64,000 bases of DNA from Formivibrio sp. (GCA_031291275.1 JARLJJ010000043.1:1-64000); one strand, 5' to 3'; counted from the stretch's first letter, positions 11,676-21,145 are shown. Numbers and translations: made by a program. The notes: generated by a model not told the origin, from the letters alone.

Positions 11676-13175
11676 ATGACGGAACATCTTCTCAGCCTCG
11701 CAATCTGGCTCCCTATTGCGGCCGGTCTTCTGGTTCTGGCCACTGGCGGCGATCACAACGCCAGACTTGCTCGCTGGCTCGCGCTGGCGGGTGCCGTGGC
11801 CAGCTTTCTGGTCACGCTCCCGCTCTATACAGGCTTCCAGTCGCTGCATGGCGGCCCGCAATTCGAAGAAATGCGGCCCTGGATTGCCAGCCTCAACATC
11901 AACTACCACCTGGGCATTGATGGCCTTTCCATGTGGTTTATCCTGCTCAACAGCTTTGTTACTCTGGCCGTCGTCGTCGCTGGCTGGCAGGTCATCACCG
12001 AGCGCGTGGCGCAATACATGGCCGCATTCCTGATCATGGCAGGATTGATCAACGGTGCGTTTGCTGCGCTTGATGCGATGCTGTTCTATGTCTTCTTTGA
12101 AGCGATGCTGATCCCGATGTACCTGATCATCGGCGTCTGGGGCGGCCCGCGCCGGGTGTATGCCGCGATAAAGTTCTTTCTCTACACCCTGCTCGGCTCC
12201 TTGCTCACCCTGGTCGCATTGATCTACCTGTACCAGAAATCAGGCGGCAGCTTTGAAATCTCCAGCTTCGTGCATACCGAATTGCCACTCCAGGTACAGG
12301 CACTGATCCTGATCGCCTTCTTCTTCGCCTTTGCAGTGAAAGTGCCAATGTGGCCGGTGCACACCTGGCTGCCCGATGCTCACGTTGAAGCGCCAACGGG
12401 CGGTTCGATGATACTGGCCGCAATTACGCTGAAACTCGGCGCATATGGTTTCCTGCGATTTGCCCTGCCTATCCTGCCCGATGCTTGCCGCGAATACGCC
12501 TGGATTTTCATCGCCTTGTCGCTGGTCGCCGTGGTCTATATCGGCCTGGTGGCGCTGGTTCAGACCGACATGAAAAAGCTGGTGGCATATTCGTCGATTT
12601 CGCACATGGGCTTTGTCACACTCGGCTTCTTCATGTTTGCCGGCGGTCAGCTCAACCAGTACGCCGTTGAAGGCGCGATTATCCAGATGATCAGTCACGG
12701 CTTTGTTTCCGCCGCGATGTTTTTCTGCATCGGCGTGATGTATGACCGTGTCCACAGTCGCAAGATCGCCGATTACGGCGGCGTAGCCAATCGTATGCCG
12801 ATCTTTGCCAGCTTCATGGTGATGTTCGCCATGGCCAACTCCGGCCTGCCTGGCACCTCCGGCTTCGTTGGCGAATTCATGGTGGTGCTCGGCGCAGTAC
12901 AGGTGAACTTCTGGTACGCCTTTGCCGCTGGCTCCACGCTGATATTTGGCGCGGCCTATACGCTATGGATGGTCAAGCGCGTGATTTTCGGCGATGTGGG
13001 CAATGCCCATGTCGATGAGCTGAAAGATGTCAACATGCGCGAATTCATTGTACTGGCCTTGTTGGCCGTGACCGTGCTGGGCATGGGGCTTTACCCGCGC
13101 CTGTTTGGCGATGTGCTGCATGAATCCGTGAATGACCTGATTCGAATGGCCGCAGCCACCAAGCTGCCGCACTGA
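11676..13175 (+). CDS. nuoM: NADH-quinone oxidoreductase subunit M
   Basis: Central antiporter-like pump of complex I (ND4 family), 499 residues and about 14 helices. Diagnostic segments include LGIDGLSMWFILLNSF, FFEAMLIPMYLIIGVWGG with the key glutamate, MWPVHTWLPDAHVEAPTGGS with the channel histidines, and MKKLVAYSSISHMGFVTLG. It follows nuoL by 21 bases. Confidence 0.96.
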   Translation: MTEHLLSLAIWLPIAAGLLVLATGGDHNARLARWLALAGAVASFLVTLPLYTGFQSLHGGPQFEEMRPWIASLNINYHLGIDGLSMWFILLNSFVTLAVVVAGWQVITERVAQYMAAFLIMAGLINGAFAALDAMLFYVFFEAMLIPMYLIIGVWGGPRRVYAAIKFFLYTLLGSLLTLVALIYLYQKSGGSFEISSFVHTELPLQVQALILIAFFFAFAVKVPMWPVHTWLPDAHVEAPTGGSMILAAITLKLGAYGFLRFALPILPDACREYAWIFIALSLVAVVYIGLVALVQTDMKKLVAYSSISHMGFVTLGFFMFAGGQLNQYAVEGAIIQMISHGFVSAAMFFCIGVMYDRVHSRKIADYGGVANRMPIFASFMVMFAMANSGLPGTSGFVGEFMVVLGAVQVNFWYAFAAGSTLIFGAAYTLWMVKRVIFGDVGNAHVDELKDVNMREFIVLALLAVTVLGMGLYPRLFGDVLHESVNDLIRMAAATKLPH

Positions 13176-13199
13176 GATTAGTTTAATGAAAAATGTGTT

Positions 13200-13267
13200 C
13201 GTCATTCCGGCGCAGGCTGGAATCCAGGCAATCGAATAACTGGGCACCGGCCTACGCCGGTGCGACG
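13200..13267. repeat. REP-like palindromic intergenic element
   Basis: The nuoM-nuoN gap holds two adjacent hairpins. The first is TTCCGGCGCAGGCTGGAA with flanks (13201-13227). The second is CACCGGCCTACGCCGGTG (13244-13261). The outer ends CGTC (13200-13203) and GACG (13264-13267) are complementary, so the unit can fold as a cruciform or as transcribed stem-loops. Its sequence resembles dispersed elements in many proteobacterial genomes that, read in frame, give WIPACAGMT. It may shield the upstream nuo mRNA or reduce nuoN expression. Confidence 0.75.
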
Positions 13268-13331
13268 AGTTAAGTTAGGGCGGATTGGGCGTAAAACGAC
13301 CTGGCCGCAAAACATACAACAAGGCATGAAC

Positions 13332-14786
13332 ATGACCTGGACAACCCTGAACCCCTGGATTGCCGCGCCGGAAATTTTTCTGCTCTGCGCTGCGCTCTTC
13401 ATTTTGTTGGCCGATCTATTTATCAGCGATGAGAAAAAGCAGATCAGTTATGGACTCACGCTCGCAGCCATCGCAGGCTCGGCCTTACTACTGATAGAAA
13501 CGTGGCAACCGGCAGCGCGCAGTGGCTTCAACGGCATGTTCGTAGCCGATGCCCTGTCGCAACTGGCCAAGCTCGGTATGCTGCTCGGGGTGGAACTGGT
13601 GCTGATTTATGGCCGGGGCTATGCCCTGGCACGTGGCCTGTTCAAAGGTGAACTCTTCACCCTGTCGCTGTTTGCCCTGATCGGCATGATGGTCATGGCT
13701 TCCAGCACCAACTTTGTTACCTTGTATGTGGGCCTGGAGCTGTTGTCGCTCTCGCTTTATACGCTGGTCGCCATGCAACGCGAATCCGTGCGGGCATCGG
13801 AAGCCGCGATGAAATATTTCGTCCTGGGCGCGCTGGCTTCCGGCTTGCTGCTATACGGCATGTCGATGGTCTACGGTGCCACCAGTTCGCTGGATATCAC
13901 CGTGATCGCCCATCATATCGCCGCGCAGCAATCCAACAACCTGCTGGCCCTGTTTGGACTGGTATTCATCGTGACCGGCATCGGCTTCAAGCTCGGTGCC
14001 GTTCCCTTCCATATGTGGGTACCCGATGTCTATGATGGCGCGCCAACCCTACTGACTCAATTGATCGGCTCGGCCCCAAAGCTGGCTGCCTTTGCTTTTA
14101 TGTTCCGTTTGCTGGCCGAAGCACTGGCCGGCTTCCAGCCGGATTGGAGCAGCATGCTGACGGTGCTGGCCATACTATCGCTGGTTGTGGGTAACGTTGC
14201 TGCCATTGCCCAAACCAGCCTCAAGCGCATGTTGGCTTACTCCACCATCTCGCACATGGGCTTTCTGCTGCTCGGCATGTTGTCCGGCAACTCCGTCGGC
14301 TATGCGGCCAGCTTCTTTTATGCCATGACTTACATGCTCACCGCCGCAGCCGGCTTCGGCATGATCATGCTGCTGTCACGCAAGGGTTTTGAATCGGACC
14401 AGATTGCAGACTTCAAAGGCTTGGCCAAACGCAGCCCCTGGTTCGCAGCGATGATGCTGATGGTGATGTTCTCGATGGCCGGCATTCCGGTATTTGTCGG
14501 CTTCTTTGCCAAACTGGCCGTATTGAAAGCGGTGATCGGCATGGGCATGGTCTGGCTCGCTATCTTTGCCGTTGCCTGCTCGCTCATCGGCGCGTTCTAC
14601 TACCTGCGCGTGGTCAAGGTCATGTACTTTGATGCACCGGAAAGCCATGCACCGATCGAAGCCAATTTTGACTTCCGGTTCCTGCTCTCGATCAACTGCC
14701 TGCTTTTGCTGGGGTTGGGCCTGGCGCCGGAAAGCTTGCTGACGGTACTGGCCGAAGCGGTACAACACTCTTTGCCGATTCTTTGA
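13332..14786 (+). CDS. nuoN: NADH-quinone oxidoreductase subunit N
   Basis: Third antiporter-like pump of complex I (ND2 family), 484 residues. Visible signatures are VGLELLSLSLYTLVAM, KLGAVPFHMWVPDVYDGAPT and LKRMLAYSTISHMGFLLLG. ATG 13332 is preferred because AAGG (13321-13324) lies 7 bases before it and MTWTTLNPW fits the family start; ATG 13326 is the alternative. It is separated from nuoM by a 156-base gap with a palindromic element, the loosest junction in the operon. Confidence 0.95.
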   Translation: MTWTTLNPWIAAPEIFLLCAALFILLADLFISDEKKQISYGLTLAAIAGSALLLIETWQPAARSGFNGMFVADALSQLAKLGMLLGVELVLIYGRGYALARGLFKGELFTLSLFALIGMMVMASSTNFVTLYVGLELLSLSLYTLVAMQRESVRASEAAMKYFVLGALASGLLLYGMSMVYGATSSLDITVIAHHIAAQQSNNLLALFGLVFIVTGIGFKLGAVPFHMWVPDVYDGAPTLLTQLIGSAPKLAAFAFMFRLLAEALAGFQPDWSSMLTVLAILSLVVGNVAAIAQTSLKRMLAYSTISHMGFLLLGMLSGNSVGYAASFFYAMTYMLTAAAGFGMIMLLSRKGFESDQIADFKGLAKRSPWFAAMMLMVMFSMAGIPVFVGFFAKLAVLKAVIGMGMVWLAIFAVACSLIGAFYYLRVVKVMYFDAPESHAPIEANFDFRFLLSINCLLLLGLGLAPESLLTVLAEAVQHSLPIL

Positions 14787-14792
14787 TTGCAA

Positions 14793-14819
14793 GGGGGCGG
14801 AATCAACCGCCCCCTTTTT
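14793..14819 (+). terminator. Rho-independent terminator of the nuo operon
   Basis: Perfect 8-bp GC stem GGGGGCGG/CCGCCCCC with loop AATCAA, followed by TTTTT, seven bases after the nuoN stop. Confidence 0.93.
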
Positions 14820-14931
14820 GTATCCCCGGCGCAGCCAGGACCATGCTCCAAGAAACCCGACGCATTGATCCCTTGACCATCCGCCCTGCTACCCTGCCTA
14901 TTTCGGACACCCGCCAGATCTCAGATTTGCC

Positions 14932-15798
14932 ATGACAACACCCACGCTTAATTTGATTGGCCCCGGCCGCCTTGGTCAGACGCTGGCGCGACTGTGGCAC
15001 GATGCCGGATTGGTCACGGTTTGCGCCATCGTGGGACGCAGCAAGCAGAATACCGCCATGGCACGCGACTTCATCGGTGCCGGCACAAGCACCGAATGGC
15101 CTGATTTGCCACCGGCCAACTTGACCCTGCTGGCCACCCCCGACGATGCCATTGCGGGCGTCGTCGAACACCTTGCTTCCTGCCAAGTCTTGCGAAAAGG
15201 CGATATTGTCTTTCATTGCAGCGGGGCGCTTTCCAGCGCGCTACTGGCGCAACTCAGCCCGTCTGGCGTGCATACAGGCAGCATTCACCCGCTCAAATCC
15301 TTTGCTCGCCCAGAATTGGCCATCGTCGATTTTACCGGAACATATTGCGCCTACGAGGGTGATGCCCCTGCCCTTGCACGGCTGCTACCGTTATTTACCG
15401 CTATCGGTGCCCATTGCTTTCCTATAGACGCCACAAAGAAAACGCTCTACCACGCGGGTGCCGTGCTGGGTTGCAACGCACTGGTCGCGCTGATGCAGGC
15501 GGCATTGCAGAGCATGGCGGCAGCCGGCGTACCGCCAGAAGTAAGCTGGCCCGCCTTGCGGCCACTAATCGATGGCACTCTTGCCAATCTCGATCGACTA
15601 GGCCCTGCCGCAGCGCTCACCGGACCAGTCATGCGCGGCGATGCCGTAACAGTCGCGCGTCAATACACCGCCTTGAATACACTCGATCCGCAACTGGCCG
15701 ATGTCTATGCCGCCTTGGGCAAGCTCACCCTGACACTCGCAAACCTCAGCGCCGAACAACAACAACGCATCCAATTAGCCTTGAACCAAAACGTCTGA
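14932..15798 (+). CDS. Rossmann-fold / DUF2520 domain protein
   Basis: The 288-residue protein has an N-terminal NAD(P)-binding fold with GPGRLG at residues 10-15, a LLATPDDAI strand-turn, FHCSGALSS and HTGSIHPLKSF. A helical C-terminal half follows, with KTLYHAGAVLGCNALVAL and GPVMRGDAVTV. This is the layout of the DUF2520 family, whose members look like short-chain ketopantoate or pyrroline-5-carboxylate reductases. The substrate is unknown. It stands alone between the nuo terminator and the tad locus. Confidence 0.8.
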   Translation: MTTPTLNLIGPGRLGQTLARLWHDAGLVTVCAIVGRSKQNTAMARDFIGAGTSTEWPDLPPANLTLLATPDDAIAGVVEHLASCQVLRKGDIVFHCSGALSSALLAQLSPSGVHTGSIHPLKSFARPELAIVDFTGTYCAYEGDAPALARLLPLFTAIGAHCFPIDATKKTLYHAGAVLGCNALVALMQAALQSMAAAGVPPEVSWPALRPLIDGTLANLDRLGPAAALTGPVMRGDAVTVARQYTALNTLDPQLADVYAALGKLTLTLANLSAEQQQRIQLALNQNV

Positions 15799-16052
15799 TC
15801 AATCATTTCTGCCAATCCAATCCGGCAATCTTAGGCGAAACCGCGCCATCCGCTTCCGCCAGAAGCCATCTACGTCCATTAGCAAATGATGTTGAAAACC
15901 GTTCAGCGGCAGGAACCAATGATTCCTTACAAATTTCATCCTAATCGGAACTAGGATTTGGTTACAAAGTCAGCCTGCCTTTCTCGACAGTTGACCAAGG
16001 TGCCGTGCAAACCAGCATGTGGCATGTTCTTCCGGAACGTTGGGAGAAAAAA

Positions 16053-16529
16053 ATGAAAAAACAAAAAGGGGTTTCGGTCGTCGAGTTTGCCCTCGTTGCA
16101 CCGGTATACTTCCTGCTCATCTTCGGGATTATCGAGTTTGGACTGCTTTTCTGGTCAGATCTGACCATGCAATATGCCGTTCGGGAAGGCGCTCGATATG
16201 CGATTACCGGCCAAGTAAACCTCGATCCCAACACAAGCAATCAGCAGCGTTATCGCGCCATCATCCAGAAAATGGACGATAGCTCCATGGGCTTGTGGAA
16301 CAAAGTCAACCCCACGATTTCAGTCAGTTTGAACGGTGGCCCTTTTCAGCAATATGGCTCTGCCAGCAGCTACAACACCGGCATGTTTGGCAATGCAGGC
16401 GATATTGTCACCCTCCAGCTAAATTGCAGCTGGCCGTTGACCACGGCATTGATCGGTAACTTCTTCTCTGGCGGCACCGGCACATTTACGGTTGGGGCCA
16501 CCATGCGCAACGAGGCCTTCCCATCATGA
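16053..16529 (+). CDS. TadE-like pseudopilin
   Basis: Minor pilin-like protein of the Flp/Tad pilus system. The 158-residue product has a basic N-terminus (MKKQKG) followed by VSVVEFALVAPVYFLLIFGI, the TadE prepilin-like segment with Glu at +5 after the Gly, then an extracellular domain. ATG 16053 follows GGGAGA at 7 bases; an upstream in-frame start would add 16 unlike residues. It overlaps the next gene by 4 bases (ATGA). It lies about 4.4 kb ahead of the main tad operon and forms a separate three-gene unit with the next two genes. Confidence 0.85.
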   Translation: MKKQKGVSVVEFALVAPVYFLLIFGIIEFGLLFWSDLTMQYAVREGARYAITGQVNLDPNTSNQQRYRAIIQKMDDSSMGLWNKVNPTISVSLNGGPFQQYGSASSYNTGMFGNAGDIVTLQLNCSWPLTTALIGNFFSGGTGTFTVGATMRNEAFPS

Positions 16530-17143
16530 TTTCGTATACTCACCAACGAAAAAATTGCGGATTGGCGGCCATTGAATTTGCTTTGATCTTGCCAGTATTG
16601 CTCCTGCTCGCATTGGCGGTATTTGATTTTTCACGAGCTATGCAGGCCAAGCTGATTGTCATCAATGTCAGCCGCGAGGGTGCCAGTCTCGCTGCCAGAT
16701 CGTCGCTGGAATACAGCAACCAACAAATCATGAATGCCCTGACCGCCTCGACGCCACCATTGAACATGGCCAGTTTCGGGATGATCTACATCACCAAGAT
16801 CATGGGAGTCAGTCAGCAAGGTGCGGTCAGAAACGTCGTCGTCGAGCAGTACCGCTGGGCGCAAGGATATAACCAGAACCATTACGCACCCTCCAGTTCA
16901 GTCTGGAACTGCGGCTCCTCTGCAGGCACCTGGGCCAGCGATGGCAGCTGCCAGAACATTCCCAGCCCCGGCCCCAGCGCGCCAACCGCTAACGTGATGA
17001 CCAACCAGTTGAACAATGGCGATTTGATCTACGCCGTGGAGGTCTTCTACAACTTTCAGACCGTTTTCAGTGGCCGCACCTTTGGCACTGGCATCACGAT
17101 TCCTCAAATCGGCCCCACGTTGGATGCCATGACTGTCATGTAA
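16526..17143 (+). CDS. TadE/TadG-like pseudopilin
   Basis: Second minor pilin-like protein of this sub-cluster, 205 residues. It has CGLAAIEFALILPVLLLLAL (residues 11-30), the hydrophobic prepilin-type helix with the conserved Glu, followed by RAMQAKLIVINVSREGASLAARSS, a common TadE continuation. The ectodomain is Ser/Asn/Pro-rich around residues 120-155 and contains CGSSAGTWASDGSC, two Cys that could form a disulfide. Its ATG overlaps the end of the preceding gene. Confidence 0.82.
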   Translation: MISYTHQRKNCGLAAIEFALILPVLLLLALAVFDFSRAMQAKLIVINVSREGASLAARSSLEYSNQQIMNALTASTPPLNMASFGMIYITKIMGVSQQGAVRNVVVEQYRWAQGYNQNHYAPSSSVWNCGSSAGTWASDGSCQNIPSPGPSAPTANVMTNQLNNGDLIYAVEVFYNFQTVFSGRTFGTGITIPQIGPTLDAMTVM

Positions 17144-17170
17144 AGCGCCGATTACGTGCGGGAGAACACC

Positions 17171-18535
17171 GTGAAAACATTAAAAATCAAAAAGATGAAA
17201 GGGCAAATTGCCATCGTCACCGGCATTGCCATGGTTGTGCTTATCGGATCGGTTGGCCTGGCCCTGGATTCTGGTTTGGGTTACATCATCAAGGCCAAGT
17301 TGAACGCGGCAGTTGATGCTGCGAGTATCGCAGCGGCACGATCAGTGGTTCAAGGCAATAGCCAGTCTGAGCAGATCGCCAATGCTCAAGCGGCAGCTAG
17401 CAAATTCTTTGCGGCCAACTACCCGAATAACTATATGAATTCAGTGCCCACATTGAATACAGCCAACATCACCTTCAACCAGGGCCAGATCACCATTGAT
17501 GTTTCCGCCACATCCAAAGTTCCGGTCAACTTCATGGGTCTGTTTGGTTTCACTGTCCTGAATGTATCTGCGACTGCACAGACCATTCGCAAAGATATCG
17601 ATATGGCTTTCGTACTCGACACCACCGGTTCAATGTCGAGCGTAGGTAGCCAGGTCAAAACTGAAGCTATAAATTTCCTGACTCTGTTCAACCCCTTAGT
17701 CGATCGGATTGCACTGATGCACTTTGCCGAAGGGGGGCATGTTGACGTTCCATTCAATGCGAATCAGAGCAGAGGTTTTAACCGAACGGCCATGAATACC
17801 GCTATCCAAGGCTACAGTTTTGGCGGGTTTACCAACTACGCAGAAGGCCTGTGGCTTGCACGCGACCAACTCAACAATGTCATTTCTTCTGGCAGTCGAT
17901 CCAGCCTTCGGGCTATCGTCTTCTTCTCCGACGGTTCACCGAACACGATTGCTTCATTTTTCACATTCAAAAACCCCGGACAATGCAGTTCTGCCGGGTC
18001 GATTGCCTCGGGCGATACCAGCTCTGGCACCATCAGTGGTTTGTATCGCTATGACCAAGTAGACCAGCAAATGACCGCCGGGTGCTGGCGCAGCAATGGC
18101 CTGGATAACCAACTGACCTCGACGGCCCTACCCGCTTGGTACAACGCACACAACAAAACAGATCAGGAATTCCAGTTCGCTCCACCCCCATCCACCCCAG
18201 CCGGTTTACGCGCGGTAACGACCAACCCGACGTATACCAACATCAACAATGCATCACGCAACATAGCCGAAGAAATGGCCTGGAAAACCAGGCAGGAAGG
18301 CATTTATATCTTTACGCTGGGCTTGGGTACCCTGTTGCATGACTATAACGGGCCCAACAACGAATATGGCGAAGATCTATTGAAGTGCATGGCCAATACC
18401 CCAGATGCGCCATCTCGCTGCACAAGCTCAGGCGCGGGACAGCCCGTCGGCGTTTATTGCTGGGCAAGAACAGCAGCCGATCTCGGCCCCTGTTTTTCCA
18501 AATTGGCATCTGAAATCCTGCGTCTTAGCAAGTAA
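17171..18535 (+). CDS. tadG: TadG-like protein with von Willebrand factor A domain
   Basis: The 454-residue protein has an N-terminal Tad helix (residues 12-40, IAIVTGIAMVVLIGSVGLAL) followed by DSGLGYIIKAKLNAAVDAAS. A VWA domain starts near residue 145, with the metal-site motif DTTGS (150-154) and AIVFFSDGSPN later. TadG proteins are surface-associated Tad components implicated in adhesion or pilus anchoring. GTG 17171 is chosen because GGGAG lies 6 bases upstream; an earlier GTG at 17156 overlaps that site. Cys residues are scattered in the C-terminal half. Ends at a strong inverted repeat. Confidence 0.85.
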   Translation: MKTLKIKKMKGQIAIVTGIAMVVLIGSVGLALDSGLGYIIKAKLNAAVDAASIAAARSVVQGNSQSEQIANAQAAASKFFAANYPNNYMNSVPTLNTANITFNQGQITIDVSATSKVPVNFMGLFGFTVLNVSATAQTIRKDIDMAFVLDTTGSMSSVGSQVKTEAINFLTLFNPLVDRIALMHFAEGGHVDVPFNANQSRGFNRTAMNTAIQGYSFGGFTNYAEGLWLARDQLNNVISSGSRSSLRAIVFFSDGSPNTIASFFTFKNPGQCSSAGSIASGDTSSGTISGLYRYDQVDQQMTAGCWRSNGLDNQLTSTALPAWYNAHNKTDQEFQFAPPPSTPAGLRAVTTNPTYTNINNASRNIAEEMAWKTRQEGIYIFTLGLGTLLHDYNGPNNEYGEDLLKCMANTPDAPSRCTSSGAGQPVGVYCWARTAADLGPCFSKLASEILRLSK

Positions 18536-18566
18536 AAATCAGCCCTGAATCGAACGATTCAGGGCT
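18536..18566. terminator. Bidirectional terminator between tadG and PAP2 gene
   Basis: Perfect 12-bp inverted repeat (18541-18552 with 18555-18566, AGCCCTGAATCG and its complement). Read on the minus strand the hairpin is followed by GATTTTTAC, so it suits the minus-strand phosphatase gene ending at 18655. It may also end tadG transcripts, although no T-run follows on the plus strand. Confidence 0.75.
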
Positions 18567-18654
18567 ACCGGCCATAAAGTTCAAGCTTTGTTACGCTTCT
18601 CGCATTTTTCACTTCTGTTGGATTGTTCACTGCCGTAGCAATACATCGAGCTTG

Positions 18655-19692
18655 TTAGCCCATTGATGATTGCATCACGATGGCATCGTCATCCAAAATC
18701 CGGCGCAACAACAAGTTGGTTAGCCATATACATCCAGCGCCAAACGCAATCCCGCCCGCACCGTCAAGAATGTAATGCCAACCAAGAACCACTGTTGAAG
18801 TCCAGACTAACAGCACCCAAGGAACGGTCACAAACAAAGTCCAGCGTCTCGACACCGCCAACCAATAGGAAGTCACCGCAACCATCGCCACATGCAAACT
18901 GGGCATGGCCGAAACACCACCTAATAGCACCCCGCCATCCTCAATCGCATTTTCAGCGGGTGACGCCATAATTGAAGAAACCAGATGCATGGCTTTATCG
19001 GAAATAGAACCATCAAGATACTTGAATAATTCCGGATGAAAGAAAGCCGGGCCCATAATAGGATTAACAAGCCCGGCAAAACGTCCGAAATAAAAAAGAA
19101 GAATAATAGACAAACAGAAATACAATATTATTCTCGATCCACGACCAATGACTATCAATACAAATGCCGCAAACATTTCTATTAGCCATGCACTGTGATA
19201 AAGGCTATCCCATGCAGTCACATTGATCGGTCGTTTCGTGATCCACTCAATAATCGGCCCCTCTAGCCGCCACAGATACGGATCTCGCCAATGGGTAACG
19301 TGTCCTACGAGATTGAGGCTGATGAGCGTGATATTGGATGTCCCAAGAATCACCCATGACGTCAGTACGATCATGAGAACAGGTGCGAAACCACAGGTAA
19401 AAAAACGAATTTTCCGCATAGATTCTACGGTGATATCACCTTTTAATTTCGATTTCCCATGACTCCACGCTTCACAAATCAGCCCGATAGATACAAGCGA
19501 TCCATCCCACACTATCCCAAGCACAACGATATACGACAGCACAGCAAGCAGTACATATTGCGTATCGCGGAACCACCAACTAAAAGGCGATGCCGTCCAG
19601 ACCGCAAGAATAAAAATCAGGATCATCGAGATTACATAGGCGCCTAGAATTACCCCAACCGGCTTCGCACATTCATTTCGCATGGAATTCAT
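18655..19692 (-). CDS. PAP2-superfamily membrane protein
   Basis: Polytopic membrane protein of about 345 residues with the phosphatase/phosphotransferase motifs of the PAP2 superfamily near its C-terminus: SAMPSLHVAM and VVLGWHYILDGAGG. These supply the paired catalytic histidines and aspartate. The arrangement resembles inositolphosphotransferase-like PAP2 members rather than the small lipid phosphatases; the substrate is unknown. ATG 19692 has GGTGGG upstream; GTG 19701 is an alternative. The gene is AT-richer than its neighbours and interrupts the two halves of the tad region, suggesting later insertion. Confidence 0.8.
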   Translation of the reverse strand: MNSMRNECAKPVGVILGAYVISMILIFILAVWTASPFSWWFRDTQYVLLAVLSYIVVLGIVWDGSLVSIGLICEAWSHGKSKLKGDITVESMRKIRFFTCGFAPVLMIVLTSWVILGTSNITLISLNLVGHVTHWRDPYLWRLEGPIIEWITKRPINVTAWDSLYHSAWLIEMFAAFVLIVIGRGSRIILYFCLSIILLFYFGRFAGLVNPIMGPAFFHPELFKYLDGSISDKAMHLVSSIMASPAENAIEDGGVLLGGVSAMPSLHVAMVAVTSYWLAVSRRWTLFVTVPWVLLVWTSTVVLGWHYILDGAGGIAFGAGCIWLTNLLLRRILDDDAIVMQSSMG

Positions 19693-19764
19693 TTCACCCA
19701 CCTACATCAACAATATTTATCAATAAATTTATAAAAATACTTACCCAATATAGGCAGGAAAACT

Positions 19765-20325
19765 TCAAGCAGGAAGCAATGCTCTTATTAAATTTACAAT
19801 TAATAATGAAATACCCGCACCTGCAATCACATCAACGGGGAAATGAGCGCCAACTGAAATACGTGAAAAACAAACCATGAATACATAACCAAGCATTGCA
19901 TACTTCCCCGCACGAGAACATCCTGGCATTAATGAAGCAACCATCAATGTCGCATACGCCGCATGGCCTGATGGAAAAGAATAGATAGCATCTTGATTTC
20001 CAATAATAGTAATTATTTTTTCCCCAAAAACCGTCACTGGTCGAGGGAAATCCAATAGTGATTTTATTACTGGAACAACAATAACTGAAGTCACCAGATA
20101 ACCAACCGAAAATACAACCACATTTCGTATTGGCATGTGCTCTGGCCGTCTCCAACTCCAGACGAGCACCATGGTCATGTAAAACGGAAACATCACCGGA
20201 TGGCCTAGCCACGATGCAACTAGCATGAGTTGATCAAAAACCGGCGCATGCATTTTATTGATTAACAAAAATAGGCTTTTGTTAAGGCCGCCCCAATCAT
20301 AAAGAAAACTTCCAAATCGGTTCAC
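19765..20325 (-). CDS. PAP2 family phosphatase
   Basis: A 186-residue membrane phosphatase with all three PAP2 motifs: K88-x6-RP (KSLLDFPRP), PSGH at 118-121 (YSFPSGHAAYA) and SR-x5-H-x3-D at 154-165 (SRISVGAHFPVD). Such enzymes dephosphorylate lipid phosphates (undecaprenyl-PP, PA, PGP); which one cannot be told. The start is GTG with CAGGA 8 bases upstream. It lies on the same strand, 72 bases before the longer PAP2 gene, and is likewise AT-rich. I infer co-transcription of the two. Confidence 0.88.
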   Translation of the reverse strand: MNRFGSFLYDWGGLNKSLFLLINKMHAPVFDQLMLVASWLGHPVMFPFYMTMVLVWSWRRPEHMPIRNVVVFSVGYLVTSVIVVPVIKSLLDFPRPVTVFGEKIITIIGNQDAIYSFPSGHAAYATLMVASLMPGCSRAGKYAMLGYVFMVCFSRISVGAHFPVDVIAGAGISLLIVNLIRALLPA

Positions 20326-20965
20326 AGTAGATCCTGACTATGGATGATGTATATCCAGTATAGGCAGGATCATTGAAAGTCCGCCATACTTCTCTACAAC
20401 CCCATCAAACAACAATAAACAGTTTCGAAAATACGTCATTTTAATGAAACCAATATACAAGTTAACACTAAGCATATACCTATAAACAATATTACCTTCC
20501 GCATACGCGTATTTTGCCAACAACCGTCAACTTTAATAAATAAAATTTATCAATAGCAACACGAAATAAACTCGCTTTCAATTATAAAATAAATCCTTAC
20601 GCGCAACAGAAAAAATAAGTATTAATGCTTACACAATTCAATCACCAAGGCAATTGATAATTGACCAAACGCACAATATATGTTATTTTTTTTCGCTTAT
20701 AAATCAGTATGTTATGTTTTGTTTATATTAGAATTTCCTTCTAAATAACCGCTCATCAGCAAAGTAGTAAAACCTTACAAACAATCCTTTGCATAATACA
20801 AAAAGCGGCCTAGTGTGGAATTGTGGATTACATCTGTTTCCCACAAAAAATAACTTCTAATAATAAAGACGAATGTTGTACAAGAAATTATACGGCAACA
20901 CTCAGGGAGTGTTAATCGTCGCCATCGACAGAAGTTGTTTTTGTTCGTTCAACAAGGAGAGCATC
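20326..20965. other. AT-rich spacer / probable flp promoter region
   Basis: A 640-base non-coding stretch separating the minus-strand PAP2 pair from flp1. It is much richer in A+T than the rest of the window, with runs such as ATAAATAAAATTTATCAATA and TTATTTTTTTTCGCTTATAA. It should hold the divergent promoters for the pilus operon and the PAP2 genes, and it resembles DNA bound by H-NS/MvaT-type silencers. I cannot place -35/-10 boxes with confidence. One 61-codon minus-strand frame inside it (20338-20523) lacks support. Confidence 0.5.
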
Positions 20966-21145
20966 ATGAAAAAACTGCAAACTGGTGTCACCCGCTTCAT
21001 GCAAGACGAAGAAGGCGTGACCGCTATTGAATATGGGTTGATTGCATCTTTGATTGCAGTCGTTATTATTGTTGCCGTTCAATTGGTTGGAACAAACCTG
21101 ACCGCCGTGTTCAATTACATTGCGGGCAAACTGACCACACCGTAA
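20966..21145 (+). CDS. flp: Flp type IVb pilin (copy 1)
   Basis: Major structural pilin candidate of the Tad pilus, 59 residues. The type IVb prepilin site is G17 followed by VTAIEY, with Glu at +5 and Tyr at +6 of the mature protein, then a hydrophobic helix to about residue 45. The leader is short and contains acidic residues (QDEEG). AAGGAG lies 7 bases before ATG 20966, which fixes the start; upstream in-frame starts are ignored. TadV should process it. Confidence 0.93.
   Translation: MKKLQTGVTRFMQDEEGVTAIEYGLIASLIAVVIIVAVQLVGTNLTAVFNYIAGKLTTP

Noticed and set aside
11109-12014. 301-codon minus-strand ORF across nuoL and nuoM
   Set aside because: Shadow of the nuo genes, rich in Gln/Arg/His typical of antisense frames.
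20338-20523. 61-codon minus-strand ORF in the AT-rich spacer before flp1
   Set aside because: No convincing RBS, low-complexity composition and no recognisable motif; AT-rich DNA readily gives such frames on either strand.
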